Below are positions 25,101-33,805 of a stretch of DNA of 55,993 nucleotides, piece by piece (the first letter of the stretch is position 1; each line of letters starts with the position of its first letter). Position numbers and translations under genes: made by a program. Source of the stretch: Lachnospiraceae bacterium UBA7182 (GTDB lineage Bacteria > Bacillota > Clostridia > Lachnospirales > Lachnospiraceae); NCBI GenBank assembly GCA_002491115.1, contig DKVI01000016.1:1-55993 (forward strand), given 5' to 3'. The notes under the pieces were generated by a model. The model did not search any database. It saw only the letters and a list, made by a program, of their open reading frames with translations, and was not told the origin of the DNA.

Positions 25101-26088
25101 CGGGGACAGGCCCCTTCCCTTTCTTTTAAAGCCTGCCGGGAAGGATTACCTCTGGGGCGGGACCCGGTTAAAGGATGATTTTTCAAAAGAGATAGACATA
25201 ACGCCCCTGGCAGAGACCTGGGAATGCTCTACCCATCCCGACGGGCCAAGCATGGTCGCAAGCGGAGCATACAAAGGGCGCCTTCTTCCGGATGTTTTAA
25301 AAGAACATCCGGAATATAAAGGGACGCATCCCAGGGCAAAGGACGGGCTTCCGATTCTGATTAAGTTCATCGACGCCAGGCAGGATTTATCCGTGCAGGT
25401 ACATCCGGATGACGAGTATGCCCGGGTGCATGAGAACGGTTCTTTAGGGAAGACGGAGATGTGGTATGTGATGGACGCGGCCAGGGATGCCAGCCTTGTG
25501 TATGGCTTTTACCATGATATGGATCAAAAGAAGCTGCGCGCAAGCCTGGCAGACGGGACAGTGGAACGGTATCTTCAGAAAGTAAAGATACAGAAGGATG
25601 ATGTATTTTACATTCCGGCAGGCACGGTCCATGCCATCGGAGCCGGGGCGCTGATCGCGGAGATACAGGAGAGCTCCAATCTGACTTATCGTCTCTACGA
25701 CTATCATCGTGTGGATAAAAACGGGCAGGAGCGCCCGCTCCATATAGAAAAGGCGCTGGAAACGGCGGATCTGTCAGGGGGCCGGGCGCCCAGACAGCCC
25801 ATGCGTGTGTTAAGATATAAAAAAGGATACGCGCTGGAGCTTCTTTGCAGATGTAAATATTTTCAGGTAGAGCGTCAGCTCGTCAACACCGAACGGTGCA
25901 GGGAGATGGCGGATTTTAAGACAGACAGTAATTCTTTCCAGGTGCTTTTGTGTATCGGCGGGTGCGGTACGTTGTTCTGGGAAGGGTCCATGCTTCATTT
26001 TTTCAAAGGAGACTGTATCTTTGTCCCTGCGGACTGTATCCCCCTTAAAATGCACGGGCGTGCGCAGATATTAAAAGTGAGCTGTTAG
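25084..26088 (+). CDS. manA: Mannose-6-phosphate isomerase, class I
   Basis: The 334-residue zinc enzyme interconverts fructose-6-phosphate and mannose-6-phosphate. It opens PFLLKPAGKDYLWGGTRL, typical of the Firmicutes class I form. The zinc ligands lie in SVQVHPDDEYA (Gln, His), EMWYV (Glu) and PAGTVHAIG (His). ATG 25084 lies inside the manC end and has a weak ribosome site. ATG 25069 is an alternative start with AAAGAG upstream. A terminator follows, closing the GDP-sugar operon. Confidence 0.9.
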   Translation: MSWKTDGDRPLPFLLKPAGKDYLWGGTRLKDDFSKEIDITPLAETWECSTHPDGPSMVASGAYKGRLLPDVLKEHPEYKGTHPRAKDGLPILIKFIDARQDLSVQVHPDDEYARVHENGSLGKTEMWYVMDAARDASLVYGFYHDMDQKKLRASLADGTVERYLQKVKIQKDDVFYIPAGTVHAIGAGALIAEIQESSNLTYRLYDYHRVDKNGQERPLHIEKALETADLSGGRAPRQPMRVLRYKKGYALELLCRCKYFQVERQLVNTERCREMADFKTDSNSFQVLLCIGGCGTLFWEGSMLHFFKGDCIFVPADCIPLKMHGRAQILKVSC

Positions 26089-26105
26089 TATAAACAGTGG
26101 AATTG

Positions 26106-26149
26106 AAGGGCAGCCTTCCTACAGAGTGTAGGAAGAGCTGCCTTTATTT
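26106..26149 (+). terminator. Rho-independent terminator after manA
   Basis: GGCAGCCTTCCTACA pairs with TGTAGGAAGAGCTGCC across a GAG loop (one bulged A); TTTATTT follows. Confidence 0.92.
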
Positions 26150-26164
26150 CATCAGGACAGGTTA

Positions 26165-26193
26165 TTGCCATGTGCCGACGAAACCGTTATACT
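26165..26193 (+). promoter_or_regulatory. Promoter of the corrinoid cluster
   Basis: TTGCCA (26165-26170) and TATACT (26188-26193) are 17 nt apart, 29 nt before ATG 26222. It lies right after the manA terminator, so the corrinoid cluster is its own transcription unit. Confidence 0.65.
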
Positions 26194-26221
26194 TAATCAT
26201 AAGAAAGTGGGGGAAAAGGCG

Positions 26222-27919
26222 ATGGAATATCATGTACATCTTGTCAGAGAGCAAAGAACCGTACCGGCGAAAAAGGGTGAAAGCCTTCTGGATGTATTAA
26301 GAGAGGCGGGCCTTAAGCCGGACGCGCCCTGCGGCGGCAGAGGATTATGCGGAAAATGCCTGGTGAAAGCAGACGGCCGGATCGTAAAAGCCTGTGAAAC
26401 CAAAGTGAGCGGGCCGGTGGAAGTAGATACGATGATCCGGGAGGAGGAATACCAGATCCTGACAAAGGGCAGCGCAAGAAGGGCGGCGTTTGCCCCTGCC
26501 TTACAGGCGGTCAGGGTTACCGTCCCGCCCTGCCCGGCAGGCGAGAGCATATCAGACTGGACCCGCCTTACAAAGGCACTGGAAGTTTCCGGCGGGGTCA
26601 GTATCCCTGTGGCGGCAAATCTAAGCCCATTGCTTAAGAAGCAGGAAGGGACGGTCTGGGCGGTCATTTTTGAAGATCAGATTCTGTCTGTGACAGGAGA
26701 GGAACCGGCGCTTTATATGGCTGCTTTTGACATCGGCACCACGACAGTGGCAGCATATCTGATGGACGCGAAGACCGGAAAAGAGGTCTGTGTATCCAGC
26801 AGGAAGAATCCCCAGTCCCAGTACGGGGCGGACGTGATCAACCGCGCCAATTACAGTCTGTCCCACGGGACGGAAGAGGTGACAGGCTGTATCCGTAAGA
26901 CGGTGGACGAGATGCTTCTTGAGATGGCGTCTGAGGCGGGCATCGGCGTTGAAGATATTTATCTTGTGTCTGTGGCCGGGAATACCTGCATGCATCACCT
27001 GTTTTTGGGCATCGCTGTGGATTCTCTGGTCCATGCGCCGTATAATCCTGTGGTGGAGGAATCCGCGATCCTTCCGGCAAAGGACTGCGGTCTTCACATC
27101 CATCCCCAGGGGCAGCTTTTGATGCTCCCGAATATCGCCGGATTTGTGGGGGCGGATACGTCCGCCTGCCTGGTGGCGTCCGATCTGGCGTCTCAAAAGG
27201 AGTGGACGCTTCTGATCGATATCGGCACCAACGGAGAGATGGTGCTGGGAAAGGACGGGCGTATGGCTGCCTGTTCCACGGCGGCAGGCCCGGCCTTTGA
27301 AGGCGCCGGTATCAGCTGCGGGATGCGGGGGGCCGCGGGCGCCATCAGCCATGCGGAGTATAAAGACGGAAGATGGGAGATGGATGTGATAGGCGGGCAA
27401 AAACCAAGAGGGATCTGCGGTTCCGGGCTTCTGGATGTGGCGGCGCAGCTTTTGATCCACAAAAAGATGGACAGCTCGGGGAAATTTGCGGAAGGGGACG
27501 CGGTCACGCTGGCGGAAGCAGAAGAAAGCGGGACAGGCGAACCCATCCGGCTGCTTCAGAAAGATATCCGTGAATTACAGCTTGCCAAGGCGGCCATCGC
27601 CGCCGGGATTCATCTTTTGTCTGAGAAGATGGAAATCTCGGTAACAGATATAAGCCAGGTGTGGATCGCCGGCGCTTTTGGAAGTTTTCTTTCTCCGGAC
27701 AGCGCCTGTGCCATCGGCCTGATTCCTCCGGAACTGAAGGGCAGAATCAGCGCCATCGGAAACGCGGCCGGAGAAGGCGCCAAACTGGTCCTTAGAAACA
27801 AAGAGCTCTGGAAAGAGGCGCAAAAGCTGGCAGGAGAGGCGGAGTTTCTGGAACTGGCGGCCAGTCCTGATTTTCAGGACTGTTATGTAGACGAATTGGA
27901 ATTTCCCGAATGGGAATAG
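26222..27919 (+). CDS. RACo-type reductive activator of corrinoid proteins (2Fe-2S, ASKHA)
   Basis: The 565-residue protein has an N-terminal [2Fe-2S] ferredoxin domain with C37, C43, C46 and C58 in C-x5-C-x2-C spacing. A linker follows, then an ASKHA ATPase (DUF4445) with phosphate loops FDIGTTTVAAYLMD near 170 and LIDIGTNGEMVLG near 335, and GAFGSFLSPD near 490. Such activators use ATP to return oxidised Co(II) corrinoid proteins to Co(I). ATG 26222 follows AAAAGG. It leads an operon with DUF2284, a B12-binding protein and a regulator, which fits this function well. Confidence 0.87.
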   Translation: MEYHVHLVREQRTVPAKKGESLLDVLREAGLKPDAPCGGRGLCGKCLVKADGRIVKACETKVSGPVEVDTMIREEEYQILTKGSARRAAFAPALQAVRVTVPPCPAGESISDWTRLTKALEVSGGVSIPVAANLSPLLKKQEGTVWAVIFEDQILSVTGEEPALYMAAFDIGTTTVAAYLMDAKTGKEVCVSSRKNPQSQYGADVINRANYSLSHGTEEVTGCIRKTVDEMLLEMASEAGIGVEDIYLVSVAGNTCMHHLFLGIAVDSLVHAPYNPVVEESAILPAKDCGLHIHPQGQLLMLPNIAGFVGADTSACLVASDLASQKEWTLLIDIGTNGEMVLGKDGRMAACSTAAGPAFEGAGISCGMRGAAGAISHAEYKDGRWEMDVIGGQKPRGICGSGLLDVAAQLLIHKKMDSSGKFAEGDAVTLAEAEESGTGEPIRLLQKDIRELQLAKAAIAAGIHLLSEKMEISVTDISQVWIAGAFGSFLSPDSACAIGLIPPELKGRISAIGNAAGEGAKLVLRNKELWKEAQKLAGEAEFLELAASPDFQDCYVDELEFPEWE

Positions 27920-27939
27920 AATACGGGGTGAGAATACAA

Positions 27940-28479
27940 ATGCTGGATTATAAGGAGCTGGAAAAGACAGGAAAAGAATGCGGATTTACCCATGTGGGTA
28001 TGCTGGATACAAGCACAATCCATCTTTTAAAAGAAGTGCGGGATATGTGCAGTAAGGACAGCTGCCATATGTACGGAAAAAACTGGTGCTGCCCTCCGGG
28101 CTGCGGCACGCTGGAAGAATGCGAAGAAAAGGTAAGAAAATATGCCCGGGGCATTCTGGTACAGACTGTGGGAGAGCTGGAGGACGAACTGGACGGAGAG
28201 GGCATGATGGAGACGGAAGCGCGGCATAAAGCGAATTTTGACCGGATGCGGGAGGCGCTTCTGGAAAAATATCCGGGGATGCTTTCGATCGGCAGCGGAT
28301 GCTGTACCAGGTGTAAAGAGTGTACGTATCCGGACGCGCCCTGCCGTTTCCCGGATCATTCTTTTGCTTCCATGGAAGCTTACGGAATGCTTGTCACAAG
28401 AATCTGTGAAGACAACCATATGGCATACTATTATGGACCCGGTACCATATCCTATACCAGCTGCTTTCTGCTGGAATAA
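27940..28479 (+). CDS. DUF2284 cysteine-rich metal-binding protein
   Basis: The 179-residue protein has many cysteines in clusters: CSKDSCHMYGKNWCCPPGCG near 36-55 and GSGCCTRCKECTYPDAPC near 120-137. These suggest one or two iron-sulfur or zinc sites. The family is called a predicted metal-binding protein and is often near corrinoid or methyl-transfer genes; no activity is established to my knowledge. ATG 27940 has GGGGTGAG 8 nt upstream; ATG 27910, inside the previous gene, has none. An electron-transfer or scaffold role for the corrinoid protein is inference from the neighbours. Confidence 0.82.
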   Translation: MLDYKELEKTGKECGFTHVGMLDTSTIHLLKEVRDMCSKDSCHMYGKNWCCPPGCGTLEECEEKVRKYARGILVQTVGELEDELDGEGMMETEARHKANFDRMREALLEKYPGMLSIGSGCCTRCKECTYPDAPCRFPDHSFASMEAYGMLVTRICEDNHMAYYYGPGTISYTSCFLLE

Positions 28480-28489
28480 AGGAGAACCT

Positions 28490-29125
28490 ATGGCTGTTTT
28501 GGAAGAGATACGCCTGTCCATTGAACATGGGCGGCCAAAAGATACGGAGAAACTGGTGCGCCGGGCACTGGAAGAAAAAGTTCCTCCCGAAGATATCCTG
28601 GAGCACGGGATGATTCCGGCCATGCGCAATGTGGGAGAGGCGTATAAAAACTATACAGCGGACATTCCGAGAATCCTTTCGGCGGCCCGGGGCATGAGAA
28701 AAGGCATGGATGTACTGGAACCCTTCCTGGGTCCGGAGGAGAACCGGTATATCGGTACGGTCATCCTGGGTACGGTGGCAGGTGACCTGCACGATGTGGG
28801 AAAGAACCTGGTAGCCATCATGTTCAGAAGCGCCGGGTTTAAAGTGATCGATCTGGGGGTGGATATATCGGACCGGCAGTTTTTAAAAGCGCTGAAGGAG
28901 AATCCGGAGACCTCCATCGTATGCATCTCATCCCTTCTGACCACTTCCATGCCGGAGATGCGCCAGATCGTAAAGAGCCTGCATAAATCGGACAAGGAAC
29001 ACCGATTGAAAATCATGGTGGGCGGCGGTTCTGTCACCCAGGAATTTGCCGACGAGATCGGCGCGGACGGTTATACGGAAAACGCGGTGGACGCGGCGGA
29101 GCTGGCAAAGACATTTCTGATTTAG
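28490..29125 (+). CDS. Corrinoid (B12-binding) methyltransferase protein, MtaC/MtbC type
   Basis: The 211-residue protein has the helical cap domain at 1-85 (EHGMIPAMRNVGEAY) and a Rossmann-like cobalamin domain. The cobalt-ligating D99-x-H101-x-x-G104 lies in AGDLHDVGKNLV, with SSLLTTSMPEM and VGGGSVTQEFADEIGADGYT further on. Such proteins shuttle methyl groups between a substrate-specific methyltransferase and a tetrahydrofolate methyltransferase. ATG 28490 follows AAAGGAG (28478-28484). Neither methyltransferase is present in the cluster, so the methyl donor cannot be named. Confidence 0.9.
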   Translation: MAVLEEIRLSIEHGRPKDTEKLVRRALEEKVPPEDILEHGMIPAMRNVGEAYKNYTADIPRILSAARGMRKGMDVLEPFLGPEENRYIGTVILGTVAGDLHDVGKNLVAIMFRSAGFKVIDLGVDISDRQFLKALKENPETSIVCISSLLTTSMPEMRQIVKSLHKSDKEHRLKIMVGGGSVTQEFADEIGADGYTENAVDAAELAKTFLI

Positions 29126-29151
29126 GGCGCGAAGGGGAAGGAGGGGAAACT

Positions 29152-30675
29152 GTGAGACTGACCGACAGGATTTTGTTGTCCTGTTTAAGAAAGCAGTATC
29201 AGATCAAGGAACAGAGGACAAAAGACAGCCTTGGATGGCTGAAAGGGCCGCTGCTGTATGAAAAAGGAGAGATTCCGGAGAACGAAAGAGTGTATGTGGC
29301 GGACAGTCCTAAGCTTCTTCCGGCGAAAGAGCATCTGTGGAACAGGTCTTTATGGTTGTTTGCAAAGGGAAAAGAGGCGCCCGAAAGATGCGTCTGCGCG
29401 TTTTTTGAAGAACAGGTAAGGCCGGGGGAACTTTTAAACTGTGTCCGCAAAATTTATGAATATTATGAAGACTGGGAGGAAGACTTAAAAAAGATCCAGA
29501 TGGATCAGGGGAAGATCGACGGGCTTTTGCAGGCTTCTCTGTCCGTGTTCGGCAACCCTTTGATGGTGCTGGGGGCGGATTTTTCCCTGTATTCCCTTGC
29601 CAGCACCACGCCTCTGCCCAGAGAATACCGGGTATTTGAGCAGGGCAAGGAACGTATGGATTATATCAACGCGTTTACGCAGGACAGCGTCTTTATGGCG
29701 CATAAAGAGTGCCCGGAACCGTTCTGGACGCCGGATTATATTACAGGCCATAAAGCCGTCGTACAGAATATCAGGAGAGAAGACCGCACAACCCATTATC
29801 TGGCCGTCATGGAATATAAAAATGTGCTGGGTGAGGAGTGCGAAGATCTCTTAAAGATTCTGGAAGGTTATATCCGGTATTTTTTGTACAACAAAGTGTC
29901 CGGCATCTACAGGAGGGATGAGACGCTTCCCAGGATATTCTTAAGAATCCTTTCTGACAGGACCATGGATTATATGGAGGCGAGCCAGAATCTTTCCGGC
30001 CTTGGATGGCAGGGAAGCCATGAATATATGTGTCTGGTATACAAAATTACTTATCTGGATCAGAGGAATATAAGCGCCAACGCCATATGCAGCTACATGG
30101 AAGAACATTTCCGGCATTGCTGCTGCTTTTCCTACCAGGATGATATCGTGACATTTTTTGATCTGACGCTCCTTGATCTGGACGAAGATAAAGTGGCGGG
30201 GAAACTGACGCATTTTATCAGGGACAGTTTTTTAAAAGCCGGTTACAGCCGGGTGATGAAAGGGCATCTGAACCTGCGCAGGCAGTATATACAGGCATGT
30301 CTGGCCCTGGACGTGGGCAGCAGGAAAAAACCTTATATGTGGATTCATCATTTCAACCAGATCGCCATGACTTATATCCTGGAACAGGTCACACGAAAGC
30401 TGCCCGGCAATATGCTGTGCCATGAAAAGCTTCTTACATTAAAAGAGATGGACGAGCGGGGCAGCACGGAATATATGAAGACTTTAAAGACCTATCTGGA
30501 CTGTCATCAAAACGCGGTGAAGTCGGCGAAAGAACTTTATATACACCGAAGTACCTTTTTATACAGACTGGATAAAATAAAGGAAATTCTGGAATCCGAC
30601 CTGGAGGATACAGAAGAACTGCTCTATCTGGAGCTTTCTTTCCGGCTTTTGGAGCAGGACAGGCAGAGATCCTAG
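29152..30675 (+). CDS. PucR-type regulator of the corrinoid cluster
   Basis: The 507-residue protein has a long N-terminal region with no clear domain, then a middle segment. The C-terminal helix-turn-helix is SAKELYIHRSTFLYRLDKIK, near 464-483. It is the last gene of the corrinoid unit, beginning at GTG 29152 after GGAGGGG. Genes of this type near O-demethylase clusters sense methylated substrates, so control of this operon is likely, but the ligand is unknown. Confidence 0.78.
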   Translation: MRLTDRILLSCLRKQYQIKEQRTKDSLGWLKGPLLYEKGEIPENERVYVADSPKLLPAKEHLWNRSLWLFAKGKEAPERCVCAFFEEQVRPGELLNCVRKIYEYYEDWEEDLKKIQMDQGKIDGLLQASLSVFGNPLMVLGADFSLYSLASTTPLPREYRVFEQGKERMDYINAFTQDSVFMAHKECPEPFWTPDYITGHKAVVQNIRREDRTTHYLAVMEYKNVLGEECEDLLKILEGYIRYFLYNKVSGIYRRDETLPRIFLRILSDRTMDYMEASQNLSGLGWQGSHEYMCLVYKITYLDQRNISANAICSYMEEHFRHCCCFSYQDDIVTFFDLTLLDLDEDKVAGKLTHFIRDSFLKAGYSRVMKGHLNLRRQYIQACLALDVGSRKKPYMWIHHFNQIAMTYILEQVTRKLPGNMLCHEKLLTLKEMDERGSTEYMKTLKTYLDCHQNAVKSAKELYIHRSTFLYRLDKIKEILESDLEDTEELLYLELSFRLLEQDRQRS

Positions 30676-30807
30676 AAAAAGTATCGGTTAAAACTGCGCT
30701 AAGAAAAAGAAGACTCAGGTTAAGCGGCAATTAAAATGGTATTTCTTATATGGATTCCTTTTATGAGATATGTTATCATGCCTTCGTTTATAGAGGAGGA
30801 ATATGAT

Positions 30808-30954
30808 ATGGGAAATATTGGAAATATTCTTTTAGTGGCGGTTATGGTGCTGTTGGGCGGAATCCCGTCCGTCTATATTCTGGTCAGCATGCCGGTTATT
30901 CTTGCCAAAAAAATTTACAGGAAGATCAAATTTGGTGCTTCTTTATATGATTGA
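30808..30954 (+). CDS. Small membrane protein (48 aa) ahead of the kdpDE-like pair
   Basis: ATG 30808 follows AGGAGG (30793-30798). The product is MGNIGNILLVAVMVLLGGIP then SVYILVSMPVILAKKIYRK and a short tail: one or two membrane helices, then a basic segment. It ends 12 nt before the sensor kinase gene. It is longer than KdpF and lies without kdpA, B or C, so KdpF identity is not supported. A membrane regulator of the kinase is possible but only inferred from position. Confidence 0.66.
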   Translation: MGNIGNILLVAVMVLLGGIPSVYILVSMPVILAKKIYRKIKFGASLYD

Positions 30955-30966
30955 CAGATAAAGACT

Positions 30967-32040
30967 ATGAAACAGAAGGATCTTGTGAAAAACTGCCTGA
31001 TCACAGCCGCCGCTCTGGCAACGGCCGTGTTGTTCGGGTTTTTATTACAGCCGTTTACAGACAGCGATACCCATGCGCCGCTTTTGTTTGTCCTGGCGGT
31101 GCTGTTTGTCTCCAGATTTACAGACGGATATATATACGGAATCGCTGCGTCGATGCTGGGTGTGATCAGTGTGAACTATATGTTTACCTATCCGTACTAT
31201 GCCATTAATTTTACGATCTCCGGTTATCCGCTGACGTTTCTTGCCATGCTGGCGGTATCTCTGATCGTCAGCACATTGACCACACAGATTAAACAACAGG
31301 AACAGATCCGCCTGGATGCGGAGCGGGAGAAGATGCGGGGCAATCTTCTGCGGGCAGTTTCCCATGATATCCGGACGCCTCTTACGTCCATCGTCGGTTC
31401 CGCATCGGGTATCCTGGACAATTACAGGATGCTTTCGGAGGAGACGACCCTGGGGCTGGTAAAAGACATCCGGGAGGAAGCCCAATGGCTGATCCGTATT
31501 GTGGAGAATCTTTTATCGGTCACCCGGATCAACGGGGAGAACGCCAGAATCAATACGGACGAGGAGATCGTGGAAGAGATTGTAGGGAGCGCCGTGACGA
31601 AGTTCTGCAAGCGGTTTCCCGGGATGGATGTGGAAGTGGATATGCCCCGGGAATTTCTGATGGTTCCCATGGACGGTATCCTGATCGAGCAGGTGCTTGT
31701 GAATCTTCTGGAAAATTCGGCGCTGCACGGTAAAACGACCAGCCTGATCCGTATTGTGATCACGGCAAAAGAGGACCGGATCATCTTCGCGGTACAGGAT
31801 AACGGGCAGGGGATCAAAGAATCGGTTCTTCCCCATATGTTCGAGGGAAGCCTTCAGTCCAGGGAAGGGGAAGAATATGACTCCAAGAGAAATATGGGGA
31901 TCGGGCTTTCGGTCTGCTTAAGCATTGTAAAAGCCCACAAGGGAGATATGCGGGCGATGAATATGGAAGCCGGCGGGGCAAGTGTCGAGTTCTGGCTTCC
32001 CATAGAGAAAGAGGAGCAGGAGTATGGATATCAGGGATAG
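30967..32040 (+). CDS. KdpD-like sensor histidine kinase lacking the N-terminal KdpD domain
   Basis: The 357-residue kinase has four membrane helices in the first 105 residues (DUF4118-like). A dimerisation and phosphoacceptor region SHDIRTPLTSIVG and ATPase boxes NLLENSALHG, DNGQGI and GIGLSVC follow. It lacks the roughly 370-residue nucleotide-binding and USP-like parts of full KdpD. Full-length enzymes control K+ uptake (kdpFABC), but these targets are not here. Overlap with the response regulator is 17 nt, so the two are coupled. Confidence 0.87.
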   Translation: MKQKDLVKNCLITAAALATAVLFGFLLQPFTDSDTHAPLLFVLAVLFVSRFTDGYIYGIAASMLGVISVNYMFTYPYYAINFTISGYPLTFLAMLAVSLIVSTLTTQIKQQEQIRLDAEREKMRGNLLRAVSHDIRTPLTSIVGSASGILDNYRMLSEETTLGLVKDIREEAQWLIRIVENLLSVTRINGENARINTDEEIVEEIVGSAVTKFCKRFPGMDVEVDMPREFLMVPMDGILIEQVLVNLLENSALHGKTTSLIRIVITAKEDRIIFAVQDNGQGIKESVLPHMFEGSLQSREGEEYDSKRNMGIGLSVCLSIVKAHKGDMRAMNMEAGGASVEFWLPIEKEEQEYGYQG

Positions 32041-32731
32041 AGTACTGGTAGTAGAGGACGACAAAAGTATCCGGAATTTCTTTCGGACGGTCCTTGAAGC
32101 GAACAATTATGATGTACTCATGGCCAACACGGGTACGGAAGCTTACAGCCTGGTTACATCCCAGTGTCCGGACGTGGTGATCCTGGACCTGGGGCTGCCG
32201 GATATGGACGGGACAAAGATACTGAAAAATATCCGGGAGTGGTCCGCCATGCCGGTGATTGTGGTGTCTGCCCGCACCCATGAGAGGGATAAAGTGGAGG
32301 CGCTGGATATGGGCGCCGACGATTATATTACCAAACCTTTCGGCACTTCCGAACTTCTTGCCAGGATTCGGACGGCCATCCGCCACGCCCGGGCGGCGCA
32401 TATGGGTCCGGACGGGATGCAGACCGGCATCTACCGTTCCGGCGCTCTGGTCATCGACTATGACAAGCACCGCGTATATATTAACGGGGAAGACGCGAAC
32501 CTGACGCAGAATGAATATAAACTGGTAAGCCTCCTGGGCAGATACGGAGGCAAAGTACTGACCTATGACTTTATCATCAAAGAAATCTGGGGTCCCAATA
32601 TGAAGACCGATAACAGGATTCTCAGGGTTAATATGGCCAATATCCGCCGGAAAATTGAGAAAAATCCGGCGCAGCCGCAGTTTATCTTTACGGAGGTAGG
32701 CGTGGGCTACCGGATTGTGGATCCGGACTGA
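32024..32731 (+). CDS. KdpE-like response regulator (OmpR family)
   Basis: The 235-residue protein has a receiver domain with phosphoacceptor D55 in VVILDLGLPDMDG and acidic pocket E11, D12, D13. K105-type conservation appears in DDYITKPFG. The C-terminal winged helix shows LTQNEYKLVSLLGRYGGKVL and VGVGYRIVD. It is expressed with the KdpD-like kinase through a 17-nt overlap. The KdpE name reflects similarity of pattern; its target is unknown. Confidence 0.88.
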   Translation: MDIRDRVLVVEDDKSIRNFFRTVLEANNYDVLMANTGTEAYSLVTSQCPDVVILDLGLPDMDGTKILKNIREWSAMPVIVVSARTHERDKVEALDMGADDYITKPFGTSELLARIRTAIRHARAAHMGPDGMQTGIYRSGALVIDYDKHRVYINGEDANLTQNEYKLVSLLGRYGGKVLTYDFIIKEIWGPNMKTDNRILRVNMANIRRKIEKNPAQPQFIFTEVGVGYRIVDPD

Positions 32732-32739
32732 AACGATAT

Positions 32740-32768
32740 TTGACTTTTTGCCGTATTTTTGATAAGAT
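32740..32768 (+). promoter_or_regulatory. Promoter for the YjfB-like gene
   Basis: TTGACT (32740-32745) and TAAGAT (32763-32768) are 17 nt apart, just after the kdpE-like stop. Confidence 0.62.
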
Positions 32769-32789
32769 AGAAAAAACGGAGGTGGCAAT

Positions 32790-32969
32790 ATGGATATTTC
32801 AGGATTATCAATGTCCATGCCTGCGGACAGGATTAACACAGGATTGGAAATGGTTCTTTTGTCCAAGGTGCTGGACACCGCAGAAGAGACCGGGGAGGCA
32901 TTGGAAGAGATGATGAGTTCCGTGCCGGCTGTACCTGGACTGGGAGAGAATATAGATCTGCGGGTATAG
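32790..32969 (+). CDS. YjfB-family small protein (putative motility-associated)
   Basis: ATG 32790 follows GGAGGTGG (32778-32785). The 59-residue product begins MDISGLSMSMPADRINTGLE and contains VLLSKVLDTAEETGEALEEM, the layout of YjfB (PF14070), a short protein often linked to flagellar or motility regulons in Bacilli and Clostridia. It has its own promoter and terminator. No flagellar gene is in the window, so its role is unproven. Confidence 0.82.
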   Translation: MDISGLSMSMPADRINTGLEMVLLSKVLDTAEETGEALEEMMSSVPAVPGLGENIDLRV

Positions 32970-33004
32970 TACAGGTCTGTCGAATTAAATAGTTGGTCCT
33001 ATAT

Positions 33005-33041
33005 GCCTGCTGCCTGGCGTGATGTCCGGCAGCAGGTTTTT
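33005..33041 (+). terminator. Terminator after the YjfB-like gene
   Basis: CCTGCTGCC (33006-33014) pairs with GGCAGCAGG (33028-33036); TTTTTA follows. Confidence 0.9.
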
Positions 33042-33073
33042 ATGCATATACGCAGATCAGGGGGAAATAAGCT

Positions 33074-33721
33074 ATGAAAGAAGAAACACGAAAGAAAAAG
33101 CTGGCGCTTAAAATTATTGAACGCCTGAAAGAAGAATATCCGGATGCCGGGTGTACCCTGGATTATGACGACGCCTGGAAGCTTCTGGTGAGCGTGCGGC
33201 TGGCGGCCCAGTGTACGGACGCCAGAGTCAACGTGGTGGTGGAAAAGCTATATGAGAAATTTCCGGATGTGGATGCGCTGGCAGAGGCGGGCGTGGACGC
33301 GATCGAGGAGATTGTAAGACCCTGCGGCCTGGGAAAAAGCAAAGCCCGGGATATCAGTGCCTGCATGAAAATTATTAAAGAGCAATATGGCGGCAAAGTG
33401 CCGGATCGGTTTGAAGACCTTTTGAAACTTCCGGGGGTCGGCAGGAAGAGCGCGAACCTGATCATGGGGGACGTGTTTGGAAAACCTGCCATTGTCACGG
33501 ACACCCACTGCATCCGCCTGGTGAACCGTATGGGTCTGGTGGACGGGATCAAAGATCCGAAAAAAGTGGAGATGGAACTGTGGAAACTGATCCCGGGAGA
33601 AGAAGGCAGCGATTTCTGCCACCGCCTGGTGTATCATGGGCGGGATGTATGCACCGCCAGGACAAAACCTTACTGTGACCGGTGCTGTATCAAAGACCTG
33701 TGCGCCAAAGCAGGCGTGTGA
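33074..33721 (+). CDS. nth: Endonuclease III (DNA glycosylase/AP lyase)
   Basis: The 215-residue base-excision enzyme removes oxidised pyrimidines. It has the helix-hairpin-helix LPGVGRKSANLI with the catalytic Lys, the catalytic Asp in VTDTHCIRL, and a C-terminal [4Fe-4S] cluster loop. The cluster Cys spacing reads C-x7-C-x2-C-x5-C, one residue longer in the first interval than in E. coli Nth. ATG 33074 follows GGGG. It stands alone between two terminators. Confidence 0.93.
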   Translation: MKEETRKKKLALKIIERLKEEYPDAGCTLDYDDAWKLLVSVRLAAQCTDARVNVVVEKLYEKFPDVDALAEAGVDAIEEIVRPCGLGKSKARDISACMKIIKEQYGGKVPDRFEDLLKLPGVGRKSANLIMGDVFGKPAIVTDTHCIRLVNRMGLVDGIKDPKKVEMELWKLIPGEEGSDFCHRLVYHGRDVCTARTKPYCDRCCIKDLCAKAGV

Positions 33722-33731
33722 GCTTAAAACA

Positions 33732-33773
33732 ATGGCTTTTGGATTTTTACACAATCCAGGGGCCATATTTTTT
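33732..33773 (+). terminator. Terminator after nth
   Basis: ATGGCTTTTGGATT pairs with AATCCAGGGGCCAT over 14 pairs (with G-U pairs) across a 7-nt loop; ATTTTTTG follows. Confidence 0.85.
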
Positions 33774-33805
33774 GCCCTCCATTTTGTTCCCGAATCCGAA
33801 AGTCC

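Noticed and set aside
31814..32878. 354-codon minus-strand frame opposite the response regulator
   Set aside because: The receiver and winged-helix motifs on the plus strand are unmistakable; the opposite frame has no recognisable motif.
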